Shown here: positions 42,116-52,807 of the stretch, piece by piece | Layout: each line of letters opens with the position of its first letter | Position numbering within the stretch: position 1 is the stretch's first letter | Assembly: GCA_035531675.1 (NCBI GenBank) | Contig: DATKSL010000022.1 | Coordinates: 12,817 to 76,816, forward strand | From: JAJPIG01 sp035531675 | GTDB taxonomy: Bacteria; Desulfobacterota; Binatia; Binatales; Binataceae | Reading direction: 5' to 3' | Length of the DNA: 64,000 bases | The notes under the pieces: model-generated | Told to the model about the DNA's origin: nothing | Databases searched by the model: none | The model's input: only the letters and a program-made list of their open reading frames with translations | Translations under genes and position numbers: made by a program

Positions 42116-43942
42116 GTGCTGAAAATCGCCGTCTGCATCAAACAGATCCCGCTGGTCGAGGACGCCAACTTCGATCCGGCCACCAAGACCATCAAACGCG
42201 ACGGCCCGGCCGTCATCAGCTCGTTCGACTTGCGGGCGATCTCGCTGGCGATGACGCTCAAGGCGAAGACCGAGGTCGAGAGCACGGTTATCACCATGGG
42301 ACCGCCGCAGGCGCGCGGCGCGATCGAGGAGGCGCTGGCGATGGGGATGGACCGCGGCGTCCATCTCGAGGATCGCGCCTTCGCCGGCGCCGACACGCTG
42401 GCGACTGCGCGGGCGCTGGCGCTGTGGCTCAAGCGCGAGCCGTTCGACCTGGTGCTGATGGGCAAGTACACGCTCGACGCCGAGACCGGCCAGGTCGGGC
42501 CGGAGGTCGCCGAGCTGCTCGGTATCGCGCAGATAACCGGCGCGCGCAAGCTCGAGCTTGACGGCGGCACGCTCAAGGCCGAACGCGAGAGCGACGAGGG
42601 ATGGGAAGAGATCGAATGTACGATGCCGGCGCTGGTGACCTGCGCCGAGCGCTTGGCCGCGCCGATCCGGGTCAAGCCGGCGGAACGCGAGGCGGCCAAG
42701 GGCCGGCCGATCCTGACCGTGCGGGCGTCCGAGCTCGACCCCGATCCCAAGCAATTCGGCTTCGCCGGCTCACCGACCGTGGTTCATGACCTGTTCGTGC
42801 AGGAGACGCCGAAGACCGTTTGCCGCTTTATCGACGCCAGCGACCCGGCGCGCGCATGCCGCGAGCTGATCGACGCGCTCGATGCGGCCGGCGCGCTCTC
42901 CGCCGATGACAAGCCGCGCCGCCCGGTCGCAGCCGGCGTCCGCACTGCGAGCCGCGGCAAGGACCTGTGGGTCGCGTGCGAAACCAACCTGGAGGGCGAA
43001 GTGACGCGCGGCAGCCTCGAGCTGTTGTCGCGCGGCGATCAACTCGCCGGAGAGCTCGGCGGCGCGCTGGTCGCGGTCGGCTTCCCGGGCACGATCGCGC
43101 GCCATGCCGCGCTGCTGGCCGGCTACGGCGCCGACCATGTGATCGCGATCGAATCGCCCGAACTAATCTCCTATACGCCGGAAGCCACGGCCGAAGCCTT
43201 CGCGACGCTAATCCGCGAGCGCCAGCCGTGGGGAGTGCTGCTCTCGGCCAGCGAGCGCGGACGCGATTGGGGGCCGCGGCTCGCCGCGCGGCTGGGGCTG
43301 GGACTCACCGGCGACGCGGTCGGAATCGAACTCGACCAGGAGCGGCGGATGGTGGCGCTCAAGCCGGCCTTCGGCGGCAATATCATCGCGCCCATCCTGT
43401 CGAGCACCTACCCGCAGATGGCGACGGTGCGGTCCGGGATGCTGGAGCTCGCCAAGCCGTCGAGCGCGCGCACGGCCACCGTCGAGCTGGTGCGGCCGCC
43501 GCTCGCCGCGCCGCGCAGCCGGCTTATCAAGGAGCATTCGAATCTCGACCCGTCGCTGCATCCGCTGGAAGGCGCCGAGGTGGTGGTCGGCGTCGGGATC
43601 GGCGTCAACACGCCCGAGGGCATCGAGCTGTGCAAGGAGTTGGCGCGGGTGACCGGGGCCGGGATGTGCGCGACGCGCCGCGTCACCGACCAGGGTTTGA
43701 TGCCGCGGCAGTTGCAGGTCGGGCTGACCGGCAAGGCGATCGACGCGCGGCTCTATTTCGCGATTGCGATTCGCGGCCAGCCGAACCATACGGTGGGAAT
43801 CAAGCGGGCACGCACCATCGTCGCGATCAACAAGGAGCAGGAGGCGGTGATCTTCGAGCGCGCGAGCTTCGGACTGGTCGGCGATTTCAACCTGCTAGTG
43901 CCGGCGCTGACCGACGCCTTCCGGCTCCGGCTCGGGGTCTAG
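42116..43942 (+). CDS. Fused EtfB-EtfA electron transfer flavoprotein
   Basis: A 608-residue protein that joins EtfB (about 1-255) to EtfA (about 280-608). The beta half keeps LKIAVCIKQIPLVED and VGPEVAELLGI, but the usual NPFD segment is SSFD. The alpha half has GLTGKAIDARLYF, RGQPNH in place of SGAIQH, NKEQEAVIF, and SFG in place of DYG. The FAD site may therefore differ from the canonical EtfA at 7815-8789. GTG 42116 has AAGGAG about eleven bases before it. It is divergent from the corrinoid importer. The redox partner is unknown; no dehydrogenase gene is adjacent. Confidence 0.87.
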   Translation: MLKIAVCIKQIPLVEDANFDPATKTIKRDGPAVISSFDLRAISLAMTLKAKTEVESTVITMGPPQARGAIEEALAMGMDRGVHLEDRAFAGADTLATARALALWLKREPFDLVLMGKYTLDAETGQVGPEVAELLGIAQITGARKLELDGGTLKAERESDEGWEEIECTMPALVTCAERLAAPIRVKPAEREAAKGRPILTVRASELDPDPKQFGFAGSPTVVHDLFVQETPKTVCRFIDASDPARACRELIDALDAAGALSADDKPRRPVAAGVRTASRGKDLWVACETNLEGEVTRGSLELLSRGDQLAGELGGALVAVGFPGTIARHAALLAGYGADHVIAIESPELISYTPEATAEAFATLIRERQPWGVLLSASERGRDWGPRLAARLGLGLTGDAVGIELDQERRMVALKPAFGGNIIAPILSSTYPQMATVRSGMLELAKPSSARTATVELVRPPLAAPRSRLIKEHSNLDPSLHPLEGAEVVVGVGIGVNTPEGIELCKELARVTGAGMCATRRVTDQGLMPRQLQVGLTGKAIDARLYFAIAIRGQPNHTVGIKRARTIVAINKEQEAVIFERASFGLVGDFNLLVPALTDAFRLRLGV

Positions 43943-43966
43943 GCCGAGCCGGACGAGGGCGGCGAA

Positions 43967-45898
43967 TCAGCGTCCCGAACCGATCAGCATGACGGTTTGC
44001 GGGCCGTTGCTGGCATCGTCATTCAATATCAGCGAACCGTCGTCGGAGCCCGCTAACGAGGGGGTGAACCTGACGGTCAAATGGCACTTGCGTTGCGGCG
44101 CGATCAGCGAGCCGCAGCCATTGATGACCGAGTAATCGGGGTTAGTTGAGTTAACGCTGGCGATCGTTATCGGGTAGACACTTTGATTGACGACTTTGAT
44201 CTTCTTGGCCGGCCCGGATGAATTTTGGGCGCGCGTGCCGAAAGGCTTGCTGAGCGGCACCTTCAGATTGGCGGCGGGCACCTGGCAAGGATTGTTGCCC
44301 AGGGCGTTCTGATAGTCGTAGTAGCTGGTAGACGAACTGCCGAGGTCGGGATAGACGAGCGGCAGGAGGCTGCCGTACTCGGCGGTCGAGGTGCCGCCAA
44401 AGATGTCCTGTACATGGGGAAGCTGCGCGCCGCCTAACCCCCATTGGCACAGCCCCTTGACGCTTACGGTCGAAAAGATCGGATAGAAGTTGGCGCCCGG
44501 CGGCGGATTCGTGCAGCCGCTGCCGGTGTCAGTGTTGCATACGGCAGGGTTTTCGATAATCGGCAGGTCGGTCTCCATCGCCGCCGAGCTGTAATTCTGC
44601 AGCGTGCCGCCATCCGCCGCCAACAGCGGGCTGGTAAACAGGATCGGTCGCGGATGCTTGGTGCGATCGGTCGCCGGATTGCTACCCGGCCAAACCGATT
44701 GATAGCAGGCTCCATCGAAGTCCGCGTCCGTGTAGGTGCAGCCGCCGACCTTCACGCGGGTCGAATCCGAGCCGTTGAAACAATAGACATCATCGACGAA
44801 GTCAGAGTCGCCGCCGCTCAGGCATTCGCCGAAATTCGGATCGGCCGACGCACACGGTTCCCAATGGCCAATTTCGTCGGCGAAGGCGACGTTGTATGAA
44901 TGCGCCGCCCAGGGCACCCGCGTATGCGGGCCCGAAGTCGCGTACATCGGATGGAACGCGTAGTCCTGGCTGGTGCAGGTCCCTGCGCTCGGATTGAAAA
45001 TCACCTGCCGGAAACCGTTGGCGATACTGGCCGTCATCGATCCGGTCTTATGCGATGTCAGATCGTAGATCACGACCTGGAAGCCGGCACTGGTGTCGTG
45101 CAGGTCGACGATCAGATTGTCGCCCGGCTTCATCAGCAGGTCGGTACTCAGGTTGGGTACGAAGTGCGCATTGTTCAGCGGATCGCCCGCGCTGTCGGCG
45201 ACGCCGCTCTTGGTGATGAAGGCGAAATTGACCGGTTCCAGCCCGACCGTATTCTGACAGGCAGCGTTGTTGTAGAGCCCGTTATTCGGATCGATACTGA
45301 GGCTGTCGATATTCAGCGCCGCGCACCAATGCCTGCCGTCGCATGAATTACCGCCGTTCGCCCAACTTACCCATCCCGGCGGATAAAACTGCATCTCCAT
45401 GAAGGCGGCGCCGGGATGCTTGCCGATGTAGCTCGATGAACCCGAATTGGCGTCGTCGAAGATATTGGTGTCGCTGTCGGCGGTGCAGGTGCCGCTATAC
45501 TCGGGGTAGGACTGCGTATCGCACATCGCCATCCCGAACCAGAACGCCGGATGGAGCTGGAAGTTGAAGGTGCCGCCGGCCCCGTTCTGCTTCGGCAAAA
45601 CCGGGGGATCCTTCGGCAGCTTCAGCTCATAGATGGAATGGTTTCCCGCGCCCGGCGTGGTCGAGTAGAACAGCAGCGAAGGCTCATCATGGCCGATATA
45701 GTGTCCCTGATAGGTGGGCGGCTGGGCGTCGGCGCACAGGCCGGGATGCGCGACGCAGAATGGCGGCGGGCTGTACCAAACCGCCGAGCTCGAATTACCG
45801 GCGGCGGACGAGTTGGCCGCCATCGCCGGTATCGACATGGCGAGCATCAGCAGACTGACCGCGACATACCTCAACCACACCGAAGCTGAATTGCTCAA
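43967..45898 (-). CDS. Secreted cysteine-rich protein with HYDIN-like end domain
   Basis: A 643-residue exported protein with a signal peptide (WLRYVAVSLLMLAMSIPAMAANSS). TTG 45898 is chosen because GGAGGGG lies six bases upstream; the longer frame to 45934 has no ribosome site. The body, about 40-530, has some nineteen cysteines and many Gly/Ser/Asn/Asp-rich loops, and resembles no family I can name. The last roughly 90 residues look like a choice-of-anchor D or HYDIN-type immunoglobulin domain (CHLTVRFTPSLAGSDDGSLILNDD). It is probably a surface or extracellular protein. Confidence 0.75.
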   Translation of the reverse strand: MSNSASVWLRYVAVSLLMLAMSIPAMAANSSAAGNSSSAVWYSPPPFCVAHPGLCADAQPPTYQGHYIGHDEPSLLFYSTTPGAGNHSIYELKLPKDPPVLPKQNGAGGTFNFQLHPAFWFGMAMCDTQSYPEYSGTCTADSDTNIFDDANSGSSSYIGKHPGAAFMEMQFYPPGWVSWANGGNSCDGRHWCAALNIDSLSIDPNNGLYNNAACQNTVGLEPVNFAFITKSGVADSAGDPLNNAHFVPNLSTDLLMKPGDNLIVDLHDTSAGFQVVIYDLTSHKTGSMTASIANGFRQVIFNPSAGTCTSQDYAFHPMYATSGPHTRVPWAAHSYNVAFADEIGHWEPCASADPNFGECLSGGDSDFVDDVYCFNGSDSTRVKVGGCTYTDADFDGACYQSVWPGSNPATDRTKHPRPILFTSPLLAADGGTLQNYSSAAMETDLPIIENPAVCNTDTGSGCTNPPPGANFYPIFSTVSVKGLCQWGLGGAQLPHVQDIFGGTSTAEYGSLLPLVYPDLGSSSTSYYDYQNALGNNPCQVPAANLKVPLSKPFGTRAQNSSGPAKKIKVVNQSVYPITIASVNSTNPDYSVINGCGSLIAPQRKCHLTVRFTPSLAGSDDGSLILNDDASNGPQTVMLIGSGR

Positions 45899-45996
45899 AA
45901 GCGTCCCCTCCAGCTGAGCGCGATCCCAATCCATTGCAGAATTTATGCAGCTTCGTAGATCCGGGCAATACTCTGAGTGAAATAGCTAGACTCCAC

Positions 45997-48315
45997 CTAT
46001 TTCTGGCCGTCGAAGATTTCCGGCTGCGCGGCGACGTCGCCGGCGGCCTCGAAGGTATCGACGGGAAACAGTCCGGGACGCTCGGCGAAGGGGCGGAACT
46101 TTTCGTAGAGATCGGCGAGCTTGGCCTGGTAGTACTCGACGTTCTCGTCGGCGCTGGCCGGATCGTAGTCGGACACCATCCGGGCGGCCGCGTTGACCTT
46201 GACCTTGGTGCCGTGGCCGCTGACGTAGTAGGAAACCTGGTCGCCGCTCTGGTAGGGGCGCTCGGCGCGCAACGCGAGCTCGTAGGCGGCGGCGGGATTG
46301 CGGCGCTTGGCGGCGATCTTCTGGCGATAGACCTCGAGCGAGTCCTGCAGCGTCTCGGTCTTCATCAGGTCGACGATCCCGAACTGATGATGTTCGATCT
46401 TGCGGCGGTACTCCTCGTAGAGCGGCGGAATCTCGGCGCCCCGCGCGGAGAGCAGCAGGCGGAAGAAATCCTCGATGAAGCGGCGCTGGAAACGTTCCAG
46501 CCCGCGCGAGCGCAGGCCCGAGCCGCGAATCGTGGTCGCGCCGCTCTCGTCGAGCAGGACGTAATTCTTGATCTTGTAGGAGAACATCGCCGGGTAGCGG
46601 CCGTCGATCTCGAGCCGGATTCCGGCCGGCATCGCCGCCGCGACTTTTTCGAGCAGGGCTTCGGCTGCGCCCGCGTCATCGAGCGCGAATGGCGCGACGA
46701 AGTAGATTCCGTCGGTATCGCATTCGATAACCTGCGCGCCGTTGCCCTCGAGCACGCCGATCGCCTTGCGGATCAGGTCGCGGCCGGCGCGAGTGACGTT
46801 ATTGGCCGCCACGAAGTCGTTGAAATGGCCGAGCGCGAAGCCCAGGTAGCCATAAAACGAATTGATCAGAATCTTGAAAGTCTGTTGCATCGCGTCGAGG
46901 TTGGAGCGCTCGGCGCCGGCGGTTTCGGCGGCCGCGTTCTTGGCCTGGATACGGAAGCTGCGCAGGTCGCCCAGCATCTTGAGGAACACCCCCAGCCGAT
47001 CGCTCTGCGGCGCGTGCCGATGCTCGAGCATCAGCGACGGGTAGAGCGAGGTCACGTCGCAATGGAGCACGTTGCGCGCCGTGCCGCGGCGGCGCATCTC
47101 GGTATGGCCGCCGATCACCTCGGCGGGCTCGGCGGGGGTAGGAATCGAGTGGCGCGCGGCCAGGTAGTTGCGGATCAGCAGGGCATCGATGCGGGTGGCG
47201 TTGCCGCGCAGCACCACGTTCTGAAACGAATAGGGAAAAATCTGGGCCTGGATGAAATAGCTCGGCGCGAGCATCGCCGCCAGCGCCCCGGCCTCGCGCG
47301 CATCCGCCAGCGCCGAGCGCATCAGCAGCGCCGGTTCGCGATCGAAGTAATGGCTCATGCGGGTGGGGTCGAGATAGACGCGATCCGGACCGGCGAGGTG
47401 GAAATGCTCGGCCAGCTCGCGCAGCCCGAAGCCCTCAAGCTCGCGGCTCGCGACATCATAAAATTGCGCCAGTATCCAGGTGTCGATTACCGAGCGGCCG
47501 TAGATTTCGTAGCGCCGGTAGGCGATCGCGCGCTCGGCTATCTGCAGGCGCGAGGCGCGGGCCCGCAGCACGCTGCCGTCGCGGCCGAGCGTCAGCTTGA
47601 GCTTGTGGCGGCGGGCGCGATGCTCGAGGTACTCGAGATCGAAGCGGAACAGGTTATGGCCCTCGATCACGTCGGGGTCGCGCTCGCCGACGATTCGCAC
47701 CAGCTCCTCGAGCATCGCCCGCTCGTCCATCGCATGGCCGTCGAGCACCTGCTCGAAGCCGGTCGAGTCGGTGATCGCAATCGCGGTGATACGGTCGCCC
47801 TCGCGCCCGGCGGAGGCGAACTCGAAGCCGCCGCTGGTGTAGGTCTCGAGCTTGAGCTGCAGGCGGCGCAGATCCTGGAAGCCGAGCCCGATAAAGAAGC
47901 TCGTGCCGGTCATCATCAGATGCTGCTCGACCGGATCGCTGAGCACCAGGTAGGGCGCCTCGGCGGCGCTGGCGGATTTGCCCGAGAGCGCGCGCAGATG
48001 ACGCTTGGCCGCCTCCAGCGCCGCGGCCGAGCCGAAGGTCACCAGGTAGCGGAAGCGGAAATCGCCGGCCAGTTCGACGGTTTCGTGCGGGATACGCGTG
48101 CCCTTCATCAACTCGCGGTCGGCCAGCAGGACGAACAGGCGCAGCGGCCGCCGCTCGCGCGTCAAGTGGCCGTCGCGGCGGCGGAAAATCTCGACATCGG
48201 CGGGCGGGGCGATTTCCAGGGCGACAATCGAATCCTCGGCCGGATCGCCGAACAGCAACCGATTGCCATAGATATGACGGGTGAACGATGCCCAGTGATC
48301 TTCGGTTCTGCTCAT
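45997..48315 (-). CDS. Family B DNA polymerase (PolB), likely reduced proofreading
   Basis: A 772-residue DNA polymerase. Polymerase motif A is DVTSLYPS near 418, motif B KILINSFYG near 485, and motif C CDTDGIYF near 533 (the usual YGDTDS). Exonuclease motif II (GHNLFRFDLEYL near 221) and III (YGRSVIDTW near 276) are present. Exonuclease motif I is KLE (Lys155-Leu-Glu157), where an Asp is expected before the Leu, so one catalytic metal ligand is missing. It might be a repair or translesion enzyme. Start ATG 48315. Not part of a clear operon. Confidence 0.93.
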   Translation of the reverse strand: MSRTEDHWASFTRHIYGNRLLFGDPAEDSIVALEIAPPADVEIFRRRDGHLTRERRPLRLFVLLADRELMKGTRIPHETVELAGDFRFRYLVTFGSAAALEAAKRHLRALSGKSASAAEAPYLVLSDPVEQHLMMTGTSFFIGLGFQDLRRLQLKLETYTSGGFEFASAGREGDRITAIAITDSTGFEQVLDGHAMDERAMLEELVRIVGERDPDVIEGHNLFRFDLEYLEHRARRHKLKLTLGRDGSVLRARASRLQIAERAIAYRRYEIYGRSVIDTWILAQFYDVASRELEGFGLRELAEHFHLAGPDRVYLDPTRMSHYFDREPALLMRSALADAREAGALAAMLAPSYFIQAQIFPYSFQNVVLRGNATRIDALLIRNYLAARHSIPTPAEPAEVIGGHTEMRRRGTARNVLHCDVTSLYPSLMLEHRHAPQSDRLGVFLKMLGDLRSFRIQAKNAAAETAGAERSNLDAMQQTFKILINSFYGYLGFALGHFNDFVAANNVTRAGRDLIRKAIGVLEGNGAQVIECDTDGIYFVAPFALDDAGAAEALLEKVAAAMPAGIRLEIDGRYPAMFSYKIKNYVLLDESGATTIRGSGLRSRGLERFQRRFIEDFFRLLLSARGAEIPPLYEEYRRKIEHHQFGIVDLMKTETLQDSLEVYRQKIAAKRRNPAAAYELALRAERPYQSGDQVSYYVSGHGTKVKVNAAARMVSDYDPASADENVEYYQAKLADLYEKFRPFAERPGLFPVDTFEAAGDVAAQPEIFDGQK

Positions 48316-48623
48316 TCGAAAACTCGGGATTTTTCAGATTTTACCCCTATACCCGGTGACGCCCAATGACCCTCGGTCGGACACTTTTTGGACACTGGCG
48401 CGGCGCTGGGTACTGCGCCGCCTTCGGTCGCCGGGCGGCCGCGACGCACCTATCAGGCGCGCACAGATATCGGGTGCAGATAGGATCGGGCGCGAGCGAC
48501 GCCGGTGAGCGATGACTTTACGGCGCGACCGAACACGAGGCGTGGACGGTGTTTATCTGGGCAATCGATTCGGAAATCAAAGCGGCGACGCAAACGACGC
48601 TCTCTGATTCACGTCCTGCACGG
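48316..48623. other. Gene-poor gap of about 300 bases upstream of the polymerase gene
   Basis: This segment has no convincing gene. It contains a direct repeat GGACAC-TTTTT-GGACAC (48379-48395) and a few low-GC stretches. A possible promoter for the polymerase gene could lie at its left end, but I see no clear boxes. Confidence 0.5.
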
Positions 48624-49430
48624 CTAGTGCTTTCGGGAGGTCGTCGCGGAAGCTTGCTTAGCGGTTGATGCTGCCTGCTGGGCAGCTAGCGACTCGATAG
48701 CTGGATCGTTCGACGCCTGACCGGAGATGTCACTTGCCAATGTCACTAAAGTCGGGCCGTACATTGCTTTGAAGCGATCGGCGTCGTGATGCTCGATTAA
48801 CGGCAAGGAAACGAGTGCCAGCGGTGGGAAGATGAGAAGTGCGGTTCCCGCTACTGCGGTATCCGTTGCAAGTTCTTGGTGGTGTCCGGGCGCGTTGGAG
48901 TCGATTAACATCTCGGATGAAAGATTCGCGACGGTTTTGCCGGTATGCAGGTCTTTGAACGTGACTGAGAGCTTGCAGGGCACCTTGGACCAGCACATGT
49001 TTGCCACGGGTATTGCCAGCAGGTCCGCGTTGCCGGGCGCGTCGCGACTGTAGACTACGTCGACTTTTTCGAAATGGACCGCCAGCGCATCGCGCAGCGT
49101 ATTGGCCAGCCCGGGATTGAGCTCCATCTTGAAGCCACCGAGTTGCCCGACTTCCAAAGATACATCAGACATTACTGAAATAAATATCGGGAGCTTTACA
49201 GCTCCAGCCGGGGCCGCCTGGATAGTCTGCTCGGGGAGCTCAGTGTGAACACATCCGGCCAAGATAAGAGCTGCGGCGGCGATCGCGGCTATGGTTCCGA
49301 TTGCCCGCGGCGAATCTGTTCTCGCCTTCGTGGCATTTAATCTGACGATTCCAATCCCGGCGACCGTTCCGATACCGCCCAACAGAAGGCCTCCTGGAGT
49401 TGAAGAAGCGATACTAGGCGGGATTTCCAT
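48624..49430 (-). CDS. Lipoprotein of unknown function, lower GC
   Basis: A 268-residue protein with a lipobox LILAGC near 55-60, after a second hydrophobic stretch at 12-28 (GGLLLGGIGTVAGIGIV). The mature part has repeats of short beta-type segments and ends in an alanine/serine/glutamine-rich tail. The codon use looks AT-richer than in neighbouring genes, suggesting recent acquisition or relaxed selection. The true start is unclear: the lipoprotein signal would fit a start near residue 35, but no start codon is obvious there. It matches no family I recognise. Confidence 0.5.
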   Translation of the reverse strand: MEIPPSIASSTPGGLLLGGIGTVAGIGIVRLNATKARTDSPRAIGTIAAIAAAALILAGCVHTELPEQTIQAAPAGAVKLPIFISVMSDVSLEVGQLGGFKMELNPGLANTLRDALAVHFEKVDVVYSRDAPGNADLLAIPVANMCWSKVPCKLSVTFKDLHTGKTVANLSSEMLIDSNAPGHHQELATDTAVAGTALLIFPPLALVSLPLIEHHDADRFKAMYGPTLVTLASDISGQASNDPAIESLAAQQAASTAKQASATTSRKH

Positions 49431-49544
49431 TTTTCGAGCTGCGTAAACCTCGCCTTAACATGGCTCTCCTTCCGCGTCCAACTGCGCCTATTTCGCGAAC
49501 ACGTCGAAAAAAAGCGTTTTCACTGCGATGCGTCCCTCGACCGC

Positions 49545-50567
49545 TTATCGAAAAAGCCCGGCGAAGGCGAGGATCGCGATAAACAGCGCATAGGCAACGC
49601 CCCCGAGCATCAGGCTGCCGGTGGTGAGCTTGCCGTCGCGCAGGTTCAAGTAGAGCAACGCCGCCGAGAGCAGGCCGATGGCGCCGCCGATCAGCTCGGC
49701 CGGGCTGAGATGCCACGGCGTAAAGGCGACCCCCAGCGCGACCGGGATGCAGGACTGGAAGACCATCGCACCGGTGATATTGCCGAGCGCGAGATGGTCC
49801 TTGCGCTGCCGAATCCAGACCACCGAGTTGTACTTCTCGGGCAGTTCGGTGGCGAGCGGGCTCAGGATCAGCGACAGCACGCCGGGGTTCAGGCCGGTAT
49901 GGCTGGCGAACAGGATAATCTGATCGACGAACACCCGCGCGCCGGCCAGGATCGCAAGCACGCCGACGACCACCTGCGCGGTAGTGGCGAAATTTCGCGG
50001 ATTTGCCGGGTCGCCGCCCACGACCGCCTCGAAATAGAGCCCGTGGTCGACCGTCGACTCGGCATCGCGGGTGATGCGGAGCATGATCACCGTGTAAACC
50101 AGGTAGATAATCAGCAGTGCGCCGACCGTTGCATAACGCAGCAGCGGTCCGGGGTGGCCCAGGCCAAGTATCATCAGGACGAGGAAGGTGGGGATAAAAA
50201 AGCCCAGGTCGCGGCGCGCGTCATTGCGTGAGACGTGCAGCGCCGCCTGCTCACGGCGGCCCCGAAAGGCGACCCCGGCGATGCCCATCACCAGCAGCGC
50301 CGTAGTCGAAAGCATCAGCGGCGCCCCGATGATCGCGCCGACGCCGACCGCGCTATGGGCGTCGCTCCGGCCCCGGCCCATCAGCAGGGCGACTACCGGG
50401 ATGAAAGTCTCGGGCAGGGCGGTGCCAACCGCGGCCAACAGGCTGCCGACCGCAGCCTCGGCGATTTCGAGCCGATGGCCCGCCCATTCGACGCCGTTGG
50501 TAAACAGCTCCGAGCCGGCCAGGATAAGCGCGAAGCTTACAACTAAAAAGACCGTATGCTCGAACAA
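49545..50567 (-). CDS. Sodium/calcium exchanger-family antiporter
   Basis: A 340-residue membrane protein with about ten helices. The two CaCA repeats are AVGTALPETFIPV (alpha-1, about 45) and SPLATELPEKYNSVVW (alpha-2, about 235), followed by NITGAMVFQSCIPVALG. It exchanges Ca2+ or a similar cation for Na+ or H+. TTG 50567 has GGGAGG six bases before it and is favoured over GTG 50588. A cytoplasmic loop about 110-130 is basic (FRGRREQAALHVSRNDARR). Confidence 0.88.
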   Translation of the reverse strand: MFEHTVFLVVSFALILAGSELFTNGVEWAGHRLEIAEAAVGSLLAAVGTALPETFIPVVALLMGRGRSDAHSAVGVGAIIGAPLMLSTTALLVMGIAGVAFRGRREQAALHVSRNDARRDLGFFIPTFLVLMILGLGHPGPLLRYATVGALLIIYLVYTVIMLRITRDAESTVDHGLYFEAVVGGDPANPRNFATTAQVVVGVLAILAGARVFVDQIILFASHTGLNPGVLSLILSPLATELPEKYNSVVWIRQRKDHLALGNITGAMVFQSCIPVALGVAFTPWHLSPAELIGGAIGLLSAALLYLNLRDGKLTTGSLMLGGVAYALFIAILAFAGLFR

Positions 50568-50661
50568 ACCACGCCTCCCGCCGTCCACCCCGCACGGTTC
50601 GGCATCGAGTGGTTATATTATCAATAGAGTCGGCAAAGCGGGCCGAGAGGGGTCGCTACCG

Positions 50662-50692
50662 TTGGAGATAACAAGGCAATTTCGGCTATAAT
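50662..50692 (+). promoter_or_regulatory. Candidate rpoD promoter
   Basis: A consensus TATAAT at 50687-50692 has TTGGAG at 50662-50667 upstream, with a long 19-base spacer. It points toward rpoD and would give a leader of about 240 bases. Confidence 0.5.
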
Positions 50693-50862
50693 AAGCAGTT
50701 GACGGCACCTGGGTCCAGGCGAAGGGGGATGCCGCTGGGCGCATCAAAGAGGCGAGTGGCCCGATGAGGCAAGGGATTTGACTTTCCGGGGATACGCTTC
50801 CAAGGTGGGCAACTTCAGTAATTGTAGCCTTTGCCGTTCGCATTCGTCTCTATTTTAGTGAT

Positions 50863-50934
50863 ATGGAGAGCCCCGGGAACCAGCGGGGTCGCTATCGCTT
50901 CCGCCGCCTGAAGCGGCTGGGACGCATCGTATAA
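50863..50934 (+). CDS. Possible leader peptide of rpoD (23 residues)
   Basis: ATG 50863 opens a 23-codon frame rich in arginine and lysine (about nine of 23 residues). Its TAA stop is four bases before the rpoD ATG, within the stretch where rpoD's own ribosome site should lie. rpoD has only AAGGG directly against its ATG, so translation of this small frame might be coupled to that of rpoD. There is no clear ribosome site before the small frame, so it is unproven. Confidence 0.25.
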   Translation: MESPGNQRGRYRFRRLKRLGRIV

Positions 50935-50938
50935 GGGT

Positions 50939-52699
<1,761 letters not shown>

Positions 52700-52706
52700 C
52701 CGGACC

Positions 52707-52728
52707 GGCACGATCTCCGGATCGTGCC
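52707..52728 (+). terminator. Hairpin after rpoD with UNCG-type loop
   Basis: GGCACGATC (52707-52715) pairs with GATCGTGCC (52720-52728) around a TCCG loop closed by a C-G pair, the very stable UNCG tetraloop type. It begins eight bases after the rpoD stop. There is no T-run, so it may protect the 3' end or help Rho. Confidence 0.6.
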
Positions 52729-52807
52729 CGGGCCGATTCGGAATCACGGCCGTCCGGTCCGGCAGGATCGGGCGGTCGTTTACGCTGAGCCGCCGGGGGA
52801 GTCATCA

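Larger units (their letters stand above)
50568..50938. other. 371-base intergenic region before rpoD
   Basis: The region between the divergent antiporter and rpoD. It contains a TATAAT box (50687-50692), a very basic 23-codon ORF (50863-50934) that ends four bases before rpoD, and AT-rich patches near 50611-50630. There are no RNA genes that I can recognise. Confidence 0.6.

Noticed and set aside
45934..48369. Very long plus-strand open frame opposite the DNA polymerase gene
   Set aside because: It is a GC-driven shadow: the minus-strand protein has all family B polymerase motifs, and this frame has a low-complexity, arginine/alanine/glutamate-type composition.
48484..48626. Small ORF of about 41 codons in the gap before the lipoprotein gene
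   Set aside because: It has no ribosome site and an arginine-rich random composition.
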